Source of the DNA: Aurelia coerulea
Taxonomy: Eukaryota; Cnidaria; Scyphozoa; Semaeostomeae; Ulmaridae
Reading direction: 5' to 3'
Length of the DNA: 64,000 nucleotides
Assembly: GCA_039566865.1 (NCBI GenBank)
Contig: CM076954.1
Coordinates: forward strand, 8,006,001 to 8,070,000
Shown here: positions 24,881 through 36,710 of the stretch, in pieces
How the letters are laid out: the number at the start of each line of letters is the position of its first letter
How positions within the stretch are numbered: position 1 is the first letter of the stretch
Notes under the pieces: model-generated
Told to the model about the DNA's origin: nothing
What the model saw: only the letters and a program-made list of their open reading frames with translations
Database searches by the model: none
Translations under genes and position numbers: made by a program

Positions 24881-27800
24881 ATAAGCAAACATCGATTTAT
24901 AAAATGTTTATTTTCTCAAAAAAAAAACAAAATATCAACACAAAAAGTGTGGATTAACGTACATTTGTAGCTACAATTTATATGATAAATATTATTGCAC
25001 TCATCGTCCTTTAAAACTTTAGTTCTGCCAGTAACTTCTTTAACAGCACTCTATTAGTGCTGCAGCAACCCTTCTTGGAAACATTACTATAGAGATTAGT
25101 TTTTCCCTTAGTCTCGTTTTAGCTTTTTTGCATAAGCAAACATCGATTAATAAAATGTTTATTTTCCCAACAAAAAAAAAAATATCAACACAAAAAGTGT
25201 GGATTAACGTAAGTTAGTAGCTACCTTTTATATTATAAAAAGTATTGCACTTATTAAAACTTAAAACTTCTTTAAAACTTCTTTAAAACTTTAGTTCTAC
25301 CAGTAATTTCTTTTATAGCACTATATTATTGCTGCAGCAACCGTTCTTGGAAACATTACTATAGAGATTAGTTTTTTCTTTAGTCTCATTTTAGCTTTAC
25401 TGCATAAACAAACATCCTTTAATTAAATGATTACTTTCTGAAAGAAAACAAAATGTAATTACAAAATCTGTAGATTAACGTAACTAAGTAGTAACAATTT
25501 ATATTATAAAAAGAGTTGCATTCATCGTTCTTTAAAACTTTAGTTCTACCAGTAATTTCTTTTATAGCAGTATGTTAGTGTTGCAGCAACCGTTCTTGGA
25601 AACATTACTATAGAGATTAGTTTTTTCTTTAGTCTCGTATTAGCTTTTTCGCATAAACAAACATCGATTAATAGAATGTTTATTTTCTCAAAGAAAACAA
25701 AATATCAACACAAAAAGTGTGGATTAAGGTACTTTTGTAGCAAAAATTTATATTATAAAGAATATTGCAGTCATCGGCCTTTAAAACTCTAGTTCTGCCA
25801 GGAAATTCTTTAAAAGCACTATATTAGTGCTGCAGAAACAGTTCTTGGAATAATTACTATCGACAATGGTTTTTTTTTTGGTCCCATTTTAGCTTTACTG
25901 CATAAACAAACATCGATTAATTAAGTGTTTATTTTCTCAAAGAAAACAAAATATCAACACAAAAAATGTGGATTAACGTAATTTAGTAGCTACACTTTAC
26001 ATTATAAAAAGTATTGCACTCGTTGCTCTTTAAAACTTAGTTCTACAAGTAATTTCTTTTATAGCACTATATTAGTGCTGCAGCAACCATTCTTCGAAAC
26101 ATTACTATAGACATTAGTTTTTTACTAAGTCCCATTTTAGCTTTACTGCATAAACAAACATCGATTAATTAAATGTTTATTTTCTCAATGAAATCAAAAT
26201 ATAAACACAAAAAGTGTGGATTAACGTACTTTTGTAGCAAAAATTTACATTATAAAGAGCATTGCACTCATCGGACTTTAAAACTCTAGTTCTGCCAGTA
26301 ACTTCTTTAAAAACACTATATTAGCGCTGCAGAAACCGTTCTTGGAATCATTACTATAGACTTTAGTTTTTTACTAAGTCCCATTTTAGCTTTACTGCAT
26401 AAACAAACATCGATTAATTAAATGTATATTTTCTCAAAGAAAACAAAATATAATAACAAAAAGTGTGGATGAACGCAACTTAGTAGCAACAATTTATATT
26501 ACAAAAAGTATTGCATTCATCGTTCTTTAAAACTTTTGTTCTGCCAGTAATTTCTTTTATAGCAGTATGTTAGTGCTTCAGCAACCATTGTTGGAAACAT
26601 TACTATAGCAATTAGTTTTTTCTTTAGTCTCGTATTAGCTTTTTTGCATAAACAAACATCGATTAATAGAATGTTTATTTTCTCAAAGAAAACAAAATAT
26701 CAACACAAAAAGTGTGGATTAACGTACTTTTGTAGCAAAAATTTATATTATAAAGAATATTGCACTCATCGGCCTTTAAAACTCTAGTTCTGCCAGGAAA
26801 TTCTTTAAAAGCACTATATTAGTGCTGCAGAAACAGTTCTTGGAAACATTACTATAGACATTAGTTTTTTTTTCGTCTCATTTTAGCTTTACTGCATAAA
26901 CAAACATCGATTAATTAAATGTTTACTTTCTCAAAGAAAACAAAATGTAAACACAAAAACTGTGGATTAATGTACTTTAGTAGCTACAATTTATATTAAA
27001 AAGAGTACTGCACTCATCGTACTTTAAAACTTTTTTGTTCGGCCAGTAACTTCTTTAAGAGCACTCTATTAGTGCTGCAGCAACCCTACTTGGAAACATT
27101 ACTATAGACATTAGTTTTTTCTTTAGTCTCATTTTAGCTTTACTGCATAAACAAACATCCTTTAATCAAATGATTACTTTCTGAAAGAAAACAAAATGTA
27201 ATTACAAAATCTGTAGATTAACGTAACTAAGTAGCAACAATTTATATTATAAAAAGTATTGCATTCATCGTTCTTTAAAACTTCAGTTCTACCAGTAACT
27301 TCTTTTATAGCACTATCTTATTGCTGCAGCAACTATTCTTGGAAACATTACTATAGAGATTAGATTTTCCTTTAGTCTCATTTTAGCTTTTTGCATAAAC
27401 AAACATCGATTTATAAAATGTTTATTTTCTCAAAAACAAAAACAAAATATCAACACGAAAAGTGTGGATTAACGTAAGTTAGTAACTACATTTTATATTA
27501 TAAAAAGTATTGCACTTATTGTTCTTTAAAAATTTAGTTCTACAAGTAATTTCTTTTATAGCACTATATTATTGGTGCAGCAACCGTTCTTGGAAACATT
27601 ACTATAGAGATTAGTTTTCTCTTTAGTCTCATTTTAGCTTTTTTGCATAAGCAAACATCGATTAATAAAATGTTTATTTTCTCAAAGAAAACAAAATATC
27701 AACACAAAAGGTGTGGATTAACGTAACTTAGTAGCAACAATTTATATTAGAAAGAGAATTGCACTCATCGTTCTTTAAAACTTTAGTTCGGCCAGTAATT

Positions 27801-28889
27801 TCTTTAACAGCACTTTATTAGTGCTGTGGCATCCCTTCTTGGAAACATTACTATAGACATTAGTTTTTTTTTCGTCTCATTTTTTCTTTACTACATAAAC
27901 AAACATCGATTAATTAAATGTTTACTTTCTCTAAGAAAACAAAATGTAAACACAATATCTGTGGATTAACGCAACTTAGTAGCAACAATTTATATTATAA
28001 AAAATATTGCATTCATCGTTCTTTAAAACTTTAGTTCTACCAGTAACTTCTTTTATAGCACTATCTTATTGCTGCAGCAACCATTCTTGGAAACATTACT
28101 ATAGAGATTAGTTTTTCCTTTAGTCTCATTTTAGCTTTTTGCATAAACAAACATCGATTTATAAAATGTTTATTTTCTCAAAAAAAAAAACAAAATATCA
28201 ACACGAAAAGTGTGGATTAACGTAAGTTAGTAACTTCATTTTATATTATAAAAAGTATTGCACTTATTGTTCTTTAAAATTTTAGTTCTACCAGTAATTT
28301 CTTTTATAGCACTATATTATTGGTGCAGCAACCGTTCTTGGAAACATTACTATAGAGATTAGTTTTTTCTTTAGTCTCATTTTAGCTTTTTTGCATAAGC
28401 AAACATCGATTAATAAAATGTTTATTTTCTCAAAGAAAACAAAATATCAACACAAAAGGTGTGGATTAACGTAACTTAGTAGCAACAATTTATATTAGAA
28501 AGAGAATTGCACTCATCGTTCTTTAAAACTTTAGTTCGGCCAGTAATTTCTTTAACAGCACTCTATTAGTGCTGCAGCAACCCTACTTGGAAACATTACT
28601 ATAGACATCAGTTTTTTCTTTAGTCTCATTTTAGCTTTACTTCATAAACAAACATCCTTTAATTAAGTGATTACTTTCTGAAAGAAAACAAAATGTAATT
28701 AAAAAATCTGTAGATTAACGTAACTAAGTAGCAACAATTTATATTATAAAAAGTATTGCATTCATCGTTCTTTAAAACTTTAGTTCTACCAGTAACTTCT
28801 TTTATAGCACTATCTTATTGCTGCAGCAACCATTCTTGGAAACATTACTATAGAGATTAGTTTTTCCTTTAGTCTCATTTTAGCTTTTT
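23632..28889 (+). repeat. 21-monomer higher-order repeat, copy 1 (5258 bp)
   Basis: This block of 21 monomers is repeated immediately downstream at 28890. Matching landmarks at a constant offset of 5257-5258 bp include the CTCAATGAAATC monomers (ATCG at 23645 and 28903; a second pair at 26160 and 31418), the 38-bp slippage tract (25253 and 30511) and TCTCAAAAACAAAAACAAAA (about 27426 and 32683). Differences are rare point changes or one-base indels, for example TTTAATCAAATG against TTTAATTAAATG. The 5' boundary falls at TGCATAAACAAACATCG, the segment joining two monomers. A partial repeat with a 2515-bp spacing overlaps the block, so higher-order units are nested. Confidence 0.92.
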
Positions 28890-31800
28890 TGCATAAACAA
28901 ACATCGATTAATTAAATGTTTATTTTCTCAATGAAATCAAAATATAAACACAAAAAGTGTGGATTAACGTACTTTTGTAGCAAAAATTTACATTATAAAG
29001 AGCATTGCACTCATCGGACTTTAAAACTCTAGTTCTGCCAGTAACTTCTTTAAAAACACTATATTAGCGCTGCAGAAACCGTTCTTGGAATCATTACTAT
29101 AGACATTAGTTTTTTACTAAGTCCCATTTTAGCTTTACTGCATAAACAAACATCGATTAATTAAATGTATATTTTCTCAAAGAAAACAAAATATAATAAC
29201 AAAAAGTGTGGATGAACGCAACTTAGTAGCAACAATTTATATTACAAAAAGTATTGCATTCATTGTTCTTTAAAACTTTTGTTCTGCCAGTAATTTCTTT
29301 TATAGCAGTATGTTAGTGCTGCAGCAACCATTGTTGGAAACATTACTATAGCAATTAGTTTTTTCTTTAGTCTCGTATTAGCTTTTTTGCATAAACAAAC
29401 ATCGATTAATAGAATGTTTATTTTCTCAAAGAAAATAAAATATCAACACAAAAAGATTGGATTAACGTACTTTTGTAGCAAAAATTTATATTATAAAGAA
29501 TATTGCACTCATCGGCCTTTAAAACTCTAGTTCTGCCAGGAAATTCTTTAAAAGCACTATATTAGTGCTGCAGAAACAGTTCTTGGAAACATTACTATAG
29601 ACATTAGTTTTTTTTTCGTCTCATTTTAGCTTTACTGCATAAACAAACATCGATTAATTAAATGTTTACTTTCTCAAAGAAAACAAAATGTAAACACAAA
29701 AACTGTGGATTAATGTACTTTAGTAGCTACAATTTATATTAAAAAGAGTACTGCACTCATCGTACTTTAAAACTTTTTTGTTCGGCCAGTAACTTCTTTA
29801 AGAGCACTCTATTAGTGCTGCAGCAACCCTACTTGGAAACATTACTATAGACATTAGTTTTTTCTTTAGTCTTATTTTAGCTTTACTGCATAAACAAACA
29901 TCCTTTAATTAAATGATTACTTTCTGAAAGAAAACAAAATGTAATTACAAAATCTGTAGATTAACGTAACTAAGTAGCAACAATTTATATTATAAAAAGT
30001 ATTGCATTCATCGTTCTTTAAAACTTCAGTTCTACCAGTAACTTCTTTTATAGCACTATCTTATTGCTGCAGCAACCATTCTTGGAAACATTACTATAGA
30101 GATTAGTTTTTCCTTTAGTCTCATTTTAGCTTTTTTGCATAAGCAAACATCGATTTATAAAATGTTTATTTTCTCAAAAAAAAAACAAAATATCAACACA
30201 AAAAGTGTGGATTAACGTACATTTGTAGCTACAATTTATATGATAAATATTATTGCACTCATCGTCCTTTAAAACTTTAGTTCTGCCAGTAACTTCTTTA
30301 ACAGCACTCTATTAGTGCTGCAGCAACCCTTCTTGGAAACATTACTATAGAGATTAGTTTTTCCCTTAGTCTCGTTTTAGCTTTTTTGCATAAGCAAACA
30401 TCGATTAATAAAATGTTTATTTTCCCAAAAAAAAAAAAAATATCAACACAAAAAGTGTGGATTAACGTAAGTTAGTAGCTACCTTTTATATTATAAAAAG
30501 TATTGCACTTATTAAAACTTAAAACTTCTTTAAAACTTCTTTAAAACTTTAGTTCTACCAGTAATTTCTTTTATAGCACTATATTATTGCTGCAGCAACC
30601 GTTCTTGGAAACATTACTATAGACATTAGTTTTTTCTTTAGTCTCATTTTAGCTTTACTGCATAAACAAACATCCTTTAATTAAATGATTACTTTCTGAA
30701 AGAAAACAAAATGTAATTACAAAATCTGTAGATTAACGTAACTAAGTAGCAACAATTTATATTATAAAAAGAGTTGCATTCATCGTTCTTTAAAACTTTA
30801 GTTCTACCAGTAATTTCTTTTATAGCAGTATGTTAGTGTTGCAGCAACCGTTCTTGGAAACATTACTATAGAGATTAGTTTTTTCTTTAGTCTCGTATTA
30901 GCTTTTTCGCATAAACAAACAACGATTAATAGAATGTTTATTTTCTCAAAGAAAACAAAATATCAACACAAAAAGTGTGGATTAAGGTACTTTTGTAGCA
31001 AAAATTTATATTATAAAGAATATTGCACTCATCGGCCTTTAAAACTCTAGTTCTGCCAGGAAATTCTTTAAAAGCACTATATTAGTGCTGCAGAAACAGT
31101 TCTTGGAATAATTACTATCGACAATGGTTTTTTTTTTGGTCCCATTTTAGCTTTACTGCATAAACAAACATCGATTAATTAAGTGTTTATTTTCTCAAAG
31201 AAAACAAAATATCAACACAAAAAATGTGGATTAACGTAATTTAGTAGCTACACTTTACATTATAAAAAGTATTGCACTCGTTGCTCTTTAAAACTTAGTT
31301 CTACAAGTAATTTCTTTTATAGCACTATATTAGTGCTGCAGCAACCATTCTTCGAAACATTACTATAGACATTAGTTTTTTACTAAGTCCCATTTTAGCT
31401 TTACTGCATAAACAAACATCGATTAATTAAATGTTTATTTTCTCAATGAAATCAAAATATAAACACAAAAAGTGTGGATTAACGTACTTTTGTAGCAAAA
31501 ATTTACATTATAAAGAGCATTGCACTCATCGGACTTTAAAACTCTAGTTCTGCCAGTAACTTCTTTAAAAACACTATATTAGCGCTGCAGAAACCGTTCT
31601 TGGAATCATTACTATAGACTTTAGTTTTTTACTAAGTCCCATTTTAGCTTTACTGCATAAACAAACATCGATTAATTAAATGTATATTTTCTCAAAGAAA
31701 ACAAAATATAATAACAAAAAGTGTGGATGAACGCAACTTAGTAGCAACAATTTATATTACAAAAAGTATTGCATTCATCGTTCTTTAAAACTTTTGTTCT

Positions 31801-34146
31801 GCCAGTAATTTCTTTTATAGCAGTATGTTAGTGCTTCAGCAACCATTGTTGGAAACATTACTATAGCAATTAGTTTTTTCTTTAGTCTCGTATTAGCTTT
31901 TTTGCATAAACAAACATCGATTAATAGAATGTTTATTTTCTCAAAGAAAACAAAATATCAACACAAAAAGTGTGGATTAACGTACTTTTGTAGCAAAAAT
32001 TATATTATAAAGAATATTGCACTCATCGGCCTTTAAAACTCTAGTTCTGCCAGGAAATTCTTTAAAAGCACTATATTAGTGCTGCAGAAACAGTTCTTGG
32101 AAACATTACTATAGACATTAGTTTTTTTTTCGTCTCATTTTAGCTTTACTGCATAAACAAACATCGATTAATTAAATGTTTACTTTCTCAAAGAAAACAA
32201 AATGTAAACACAAAAACTGTGGATTAATGTACTTTAGTAGCTACAATTTATATTAAAAAGAGTACTGCACTCATCGTACTTTAAAACTTTTTTGTTCGGC
32301 CAGTAACTTCTTTAAGAACACTCTATTAGTGCTGCAGCAACCCTACTTGGAAACATTACTATAGACATTAGTTTTTTCTTTAGTCTCATTTTAGCTTTAC
32401 TGCATAAACAAACATCCTTTAATTAAATGATTACTTTCTGAAAGAAAACAAAATGTAATTACAAAATCTGTAGATTAACGTAACTAAGTAGCAACAATTT
32501 ATATTATAAAAAGTATTGCATTCATCGTTCTTTAAAACTTCAGTTCTACCAGTAACTTCTTTTATAGCACTATCTTATTGCTGCAGCAACTATTCTTGGA
32601 AACATTACTATAGAGATTAGTTTTTCCTTTAGTCTCATTTTAGCTTTTTGCATAAACAAACATCGATTTATAAAATGTTTATTTTCTCAAAAACAAAAAC
32701 AAAATATCAACACGAAAAGTGTGGATTAACGTAAGTTAGTAACTACATTTTATATTATAAAAAGTATTGCACTTATTGTTCTTTAAAAATTTAGTTCTAC
32801 AAGTAATTTCTTTTATAGCACTATATTATTGGTGCAGCAACCGTTCTTGGAAACATTACTATAGAGATTAGTTTTCTCTTTAGTCTCATTTTAGCTTTTT
32901 TGCATAAGCAAACATCGATTAATAAAATGTTTATTTTCTCAAAGAAAACAAAATATCAACACAAAAGGTGTGGATTAACGTAACTTAGTAGCAACAATTT
33001 ATATTAGAAAGAGAATTGCACTCATCGTTCTTTAAAACTTTAGTTCGGCCAGTAATTTCTTTAACAGCACTTTATTAGTGCTGTGGCATCCCTTCTTGGA
33101 AACATTACTATAGACATTAGTTTTTTTTTCGTCTCATTTTTTCTTTACTACATAAACAAACATCGATTAATTAAATGTTTACTTTCTCAAAGAAAACAAA
33201 ATGTAAACACAATATCTGTGGATTAACGCAACTTAGTAGCAACAATTTATATTATAAAAAATATTGCATTCATCGTTCTTTAAAACTTTAGTTCTACTAG
33301 TAACTTCTTTTATAGCACTATCTTATTGCTGCAGCAACCATTCTTGGAAACATTACTATAGAGATTAGTTTTTCCTTTAGTCTCATTTTAGCTTTTTGCA
33401 TAAACAAACATCGATTTATAAAATGTTTATTTTCTCAAAAAAAAAACAAAATATCAACACGAAAAGTGTGGATTAACGTAAGTTAGTAACTACATTTTAT
33501 ATTATAAAAAGTATTGCACTTATTGTTCTTTAAAATCTTAGTTCTACCAGTAATTTCTTTTATAGCACTATATTATTGGTGCAGCAACCGTTCTTGGAAA
33601 CATTACTATAGAGATTAGTTTTTTCTTTAGTCTCATTTTAGCTTTTTTGCATAAGCAAACATCGATTAATAAAATGTTTATTTTCTCAAAGAAAACAAAA
33701 TATCAACACAAAAGGTGTGGATTAACGTAACTTAGTAGCAACAATTTATATTAGAAAGAGAATTGCACTCATCGTTCTTTAAAACTTTAGTTCGGCCAGT
33801 AATTTCTTTAACAGCACTCTATTAGTGCTGCAGCAACCCTACTTGGAAACATTACTATAGACATTAGTTTTTTCTTTAGTCTCATTTTAGCTTTACTGCA
33901 TAAACAAACATCCTTTAATTAAGTGATTACTTTCTGAAAGAAAACAAAATGTAATTAAAAAATCTGTAGATTAACGTAACTAAGTAGCAACAATTTATAT
34001 TATAAAAAGTATTGCATTCATCGTTCTTTAAAACTTTAGTTCTACCAGTAACTTCTTTTATAGCACTATCTTATTGCTGCAGCAACCATTCTTGGAAACA
34101 TTACTTTAGAGATTAGTTTTTCCTTTAGTCTCATTTTAGCTTTTTT
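28890..34146 (+). repeat. 21-monomer higher-order repeat, copy 2 (5257 bp)
   Basis: Tandem partner of 23632-28889. It carries a single-base deletion near 32000 (CAAAAATTATATTATAAAG instead of CAAAAATTTATATT). It also has AAAAAGATTGGATTAACG near 29452, where copy 1 has the usual GTGTGG. The match ends at about 34146, where copy 1 continues TGCATAAACAAACATCGATTAATT and this copy reads TGCATAAGCAAACATCGATTTA. The high identity over 5.2 kb, compared with much larger differences between neighbouring monomers, indicates a single recent duplication. Confidence 0.92.
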
Positions 34147-36620
34147 GCATAAGCAAACATCGATTTATAAAATGTTTATTTTCTCAAAAAAAAAACAAAA
34201 TATCAACACAAAAAGTGTGGATTAACGTAACTTAGTAGCAACAATTTATATTAGAAAGAGAATTGCACTCATCGTTCTTTAAAACTTTAGTTCGGCCAGT
34301 AATTTCTTTAACAGCACTTTATTAGTGCTGTGGCATCCCTTCTTGGAAACATTACTATAGACATTAGTTTTTTTTTTCGTCTCATTTTTTCTTTACTACA
34401 TAAACAAACATCGATTAATTAAATGTTTACTTTCTCAAAGAAAACAAAATGTAAACACAATATCTGTGGATTAACGTAACTTAGTAGCAACAATTTATAT
34501 TAGAAAGAGAATTGCACTCATCGTTCTTTAAAACTTTAGTTCGGCAAGTAATTTCTTTAACAGCACTTTATTAGTGCTATAGCAACCCTTCTTGGAAACA
34601 TTACTATAGTCATTAGTTTTTTTTTCGTCTCATTTTAGCTTTATTACATAAACAAACATCGATTAATTAAACGTTCACCTTCTCAAAGAAAACAAAATGT
34701 AAACACAAAATATGTGGATTAACGTAACTAAGTAGCAACAATTTATATTATAAAAAGTATTGTATTCATCGTTCTTTAAAACTTTAGTTCTACCAGTAAC
34801 TTCCTTTATAGCACTATATTAGTGCTGCAGCAACTATTCTTGGAAACGTTACTATAGAGATTAGTTTTTTCTTTTGTCTCATCTTAGCTTTTTGCATCAG
34901 CAAACATCAATTAATAAACCTATTATTTTCTCAAAGAAAACAAAATAAAAACACAAAAAGTGTGGATTAACGTAACTTAGTAGCTACATTTTATATTAAA
35001 TGTATTGCACTCATTGTTCTTTAAAACTTTAGTTCTACCAGTAATTTCTTTCATAGTTTTATAGTTTAGTTTAGTTTAGTATAGTTTAGTTTTCATAGTT
35101 TCAAAGTAATTTCTTTCTATTAGTGCTGCAGAAACAGTTCTTGGAATAATTACTATCGACAATGGTTTTTTTTTTGGTCCCATTTTAGCTTTACTGCATA
35201 AACAAACATCGATTAATTAAGTGTTTATTTTCTCAAAGAAAACAAATTATCAACACAAAAATGTGGATTAACGTAATTTAGTAGCTACACTTTACATTAT
35301 AAAAAGTATTGCACTCGTTGCTCTTTAAAACTTAGTTCTACAAGTAATTTCTTTATAGCACTATATTAGTGCTGCAGCAACCATTCTTCGAAACATCACT
35401 ATAGACATTAGTTTTTTACTAAGTCCCATTTTAGCTTTGCTGCATAAACAAACATCGATTAATTAAATGTTTATTTTCTCAATGAAATCAAAATATAAAC
35501 ACAAAAAGTTTGGATTAACGTACTTTTGTAGCAAAAATTTACATTATAAAGAGCATTGCACTCATCGGACTTTAAAACTCTAGTTCTGCCAGTAGCTTTT
35601 TTTAAAACACTATATTAGCGCTGCAGAAACCGTTCTTGGAATCATTACTATAGCCATTAGTTTTTTCTTTAGTCTTATTTTAGCTTTTTTTGCATAGGAA
35701 AACATCGATTAATAAAATGTTTATTTTCTCAAAGAAAACAAAATATAATAACAAAAAGTGTGGATGAACGCAACTTAGTAGCTAAAATTAATATTATAAA
35801 AAGTATTGCACTCATTGTTCTTTAAAACTTTAGTTCTACCAGTAATTTCTTTTATAGCACTATATTAGTGCTGCAGCAACCATTCTTCGAAACATTACTA
35901 TAGACATTAGTTTTTTACTAAGTCCCATTTTAGCTTTACTGCATAAACAAACATCGATTAATTAAATGTATATTTTCTCAAAGAAAACAAAATATAAACA
36001 CAAAAAGTGTGGATTAACGTAACTTAGTAGCTAAAATTCATATTATAAAGAGTATTGCACTCATTGTTCCTTAAAACTTTAGTTCGGCCAGTAACTTGTT
36101 TAAGAGCACTCTATTAGTGCTGCAGCAACCCTTCTTGGAAACATTACTATAGACATTAGGTTTTTCTTTAGTCTCATTTTAGCTTTACTGCATAAACAAA
36201 CATCGATTAATTAAATGTTTATTTTCTCAAGGAAAACAAAATATAATCACAAAAAGTGTGGATGAACGCAATTTAGTAGCAACAATTTATATTACAAGAA
36301 GTATTGCATTCATCGTTCTATAAAACTTTAGCTCTTCCAGTAATTTCCTTTAAAGCAGTATATTAGTGCTACAGCAACCATTGTTCGAAACATTACTATA
36401 GCCATTAGTTTTTTCTTTAGTCGTGTTTTAGCTTTGTTGCATAGGCAAAAATCGATTAATAAAATGTATCTTTTCTCAAAGAAAACAAAATATAATCACA
36501 AAAAGTGTGGATTAACGTACTTTTGTAGCTACAATTTATATTATAAAGAGCGTTGCACTCATCGTCCTTTTAAACTTTAGTTCTGCCAGTAACTTCCTTA
36601 ACAGCACTCTATTAGTGCTG
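34147..36620 (+). repeat. Array segment F: mixed variants
   Basis: About ten monomers connect the 5.26-kb blocks with the next variant set. They include a TTCGGCAAGTAATTTC monomer, the fourth TTTAG tract, and the TCGACAATGG and CTCAATGAAATC variants seen in segments C and D. Here those variants carry small private changes such as AAACAAATTATCAAC and AGTAGCTTTTTTTAAAAC. No gene is visible. Confidence 0.82.
35053..35101 (+). repeat. TTTAG microsatellite inside a monomer (copy 4)
   Basis: Three TTTAG units and a TTTTCATAG ending. The downstream junction differs from the other copies: it runs into a CTGCAGAAACAGTTCTTGG variant monomer instead of a CTGCAGCAACCC one, so recombination occurred next to the tract. 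Confidence 0.82.
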
Positions 36621-36710
36621 ACGTCGAAACAGCGATTAATAAAAATCTTTTCTCAAAGAAAACAAAATATAATCACAAAAAGTGTGGATTAACGTACTTT
36701 TGTAGCTACT
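36621..36710 (+). repeat. Scrambled, doubly deleted monomer
   Basis: After AGTGCTG the array jumps to ACGTCGAAACAGCGATTAAT, which fuses a CGAAAC fragment directly to the start of the next monomer and drops about 120 bp. That monomer then runs only to TGTAGCTAC before jumping to TTCTTCGAAACATTAC, dropping a further 100 bp or so. Intact counterparts of the region are at about 40530-40720 and 50480-50690. The result is an extra, internally deleted partial unit. Confidence 0.82.
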
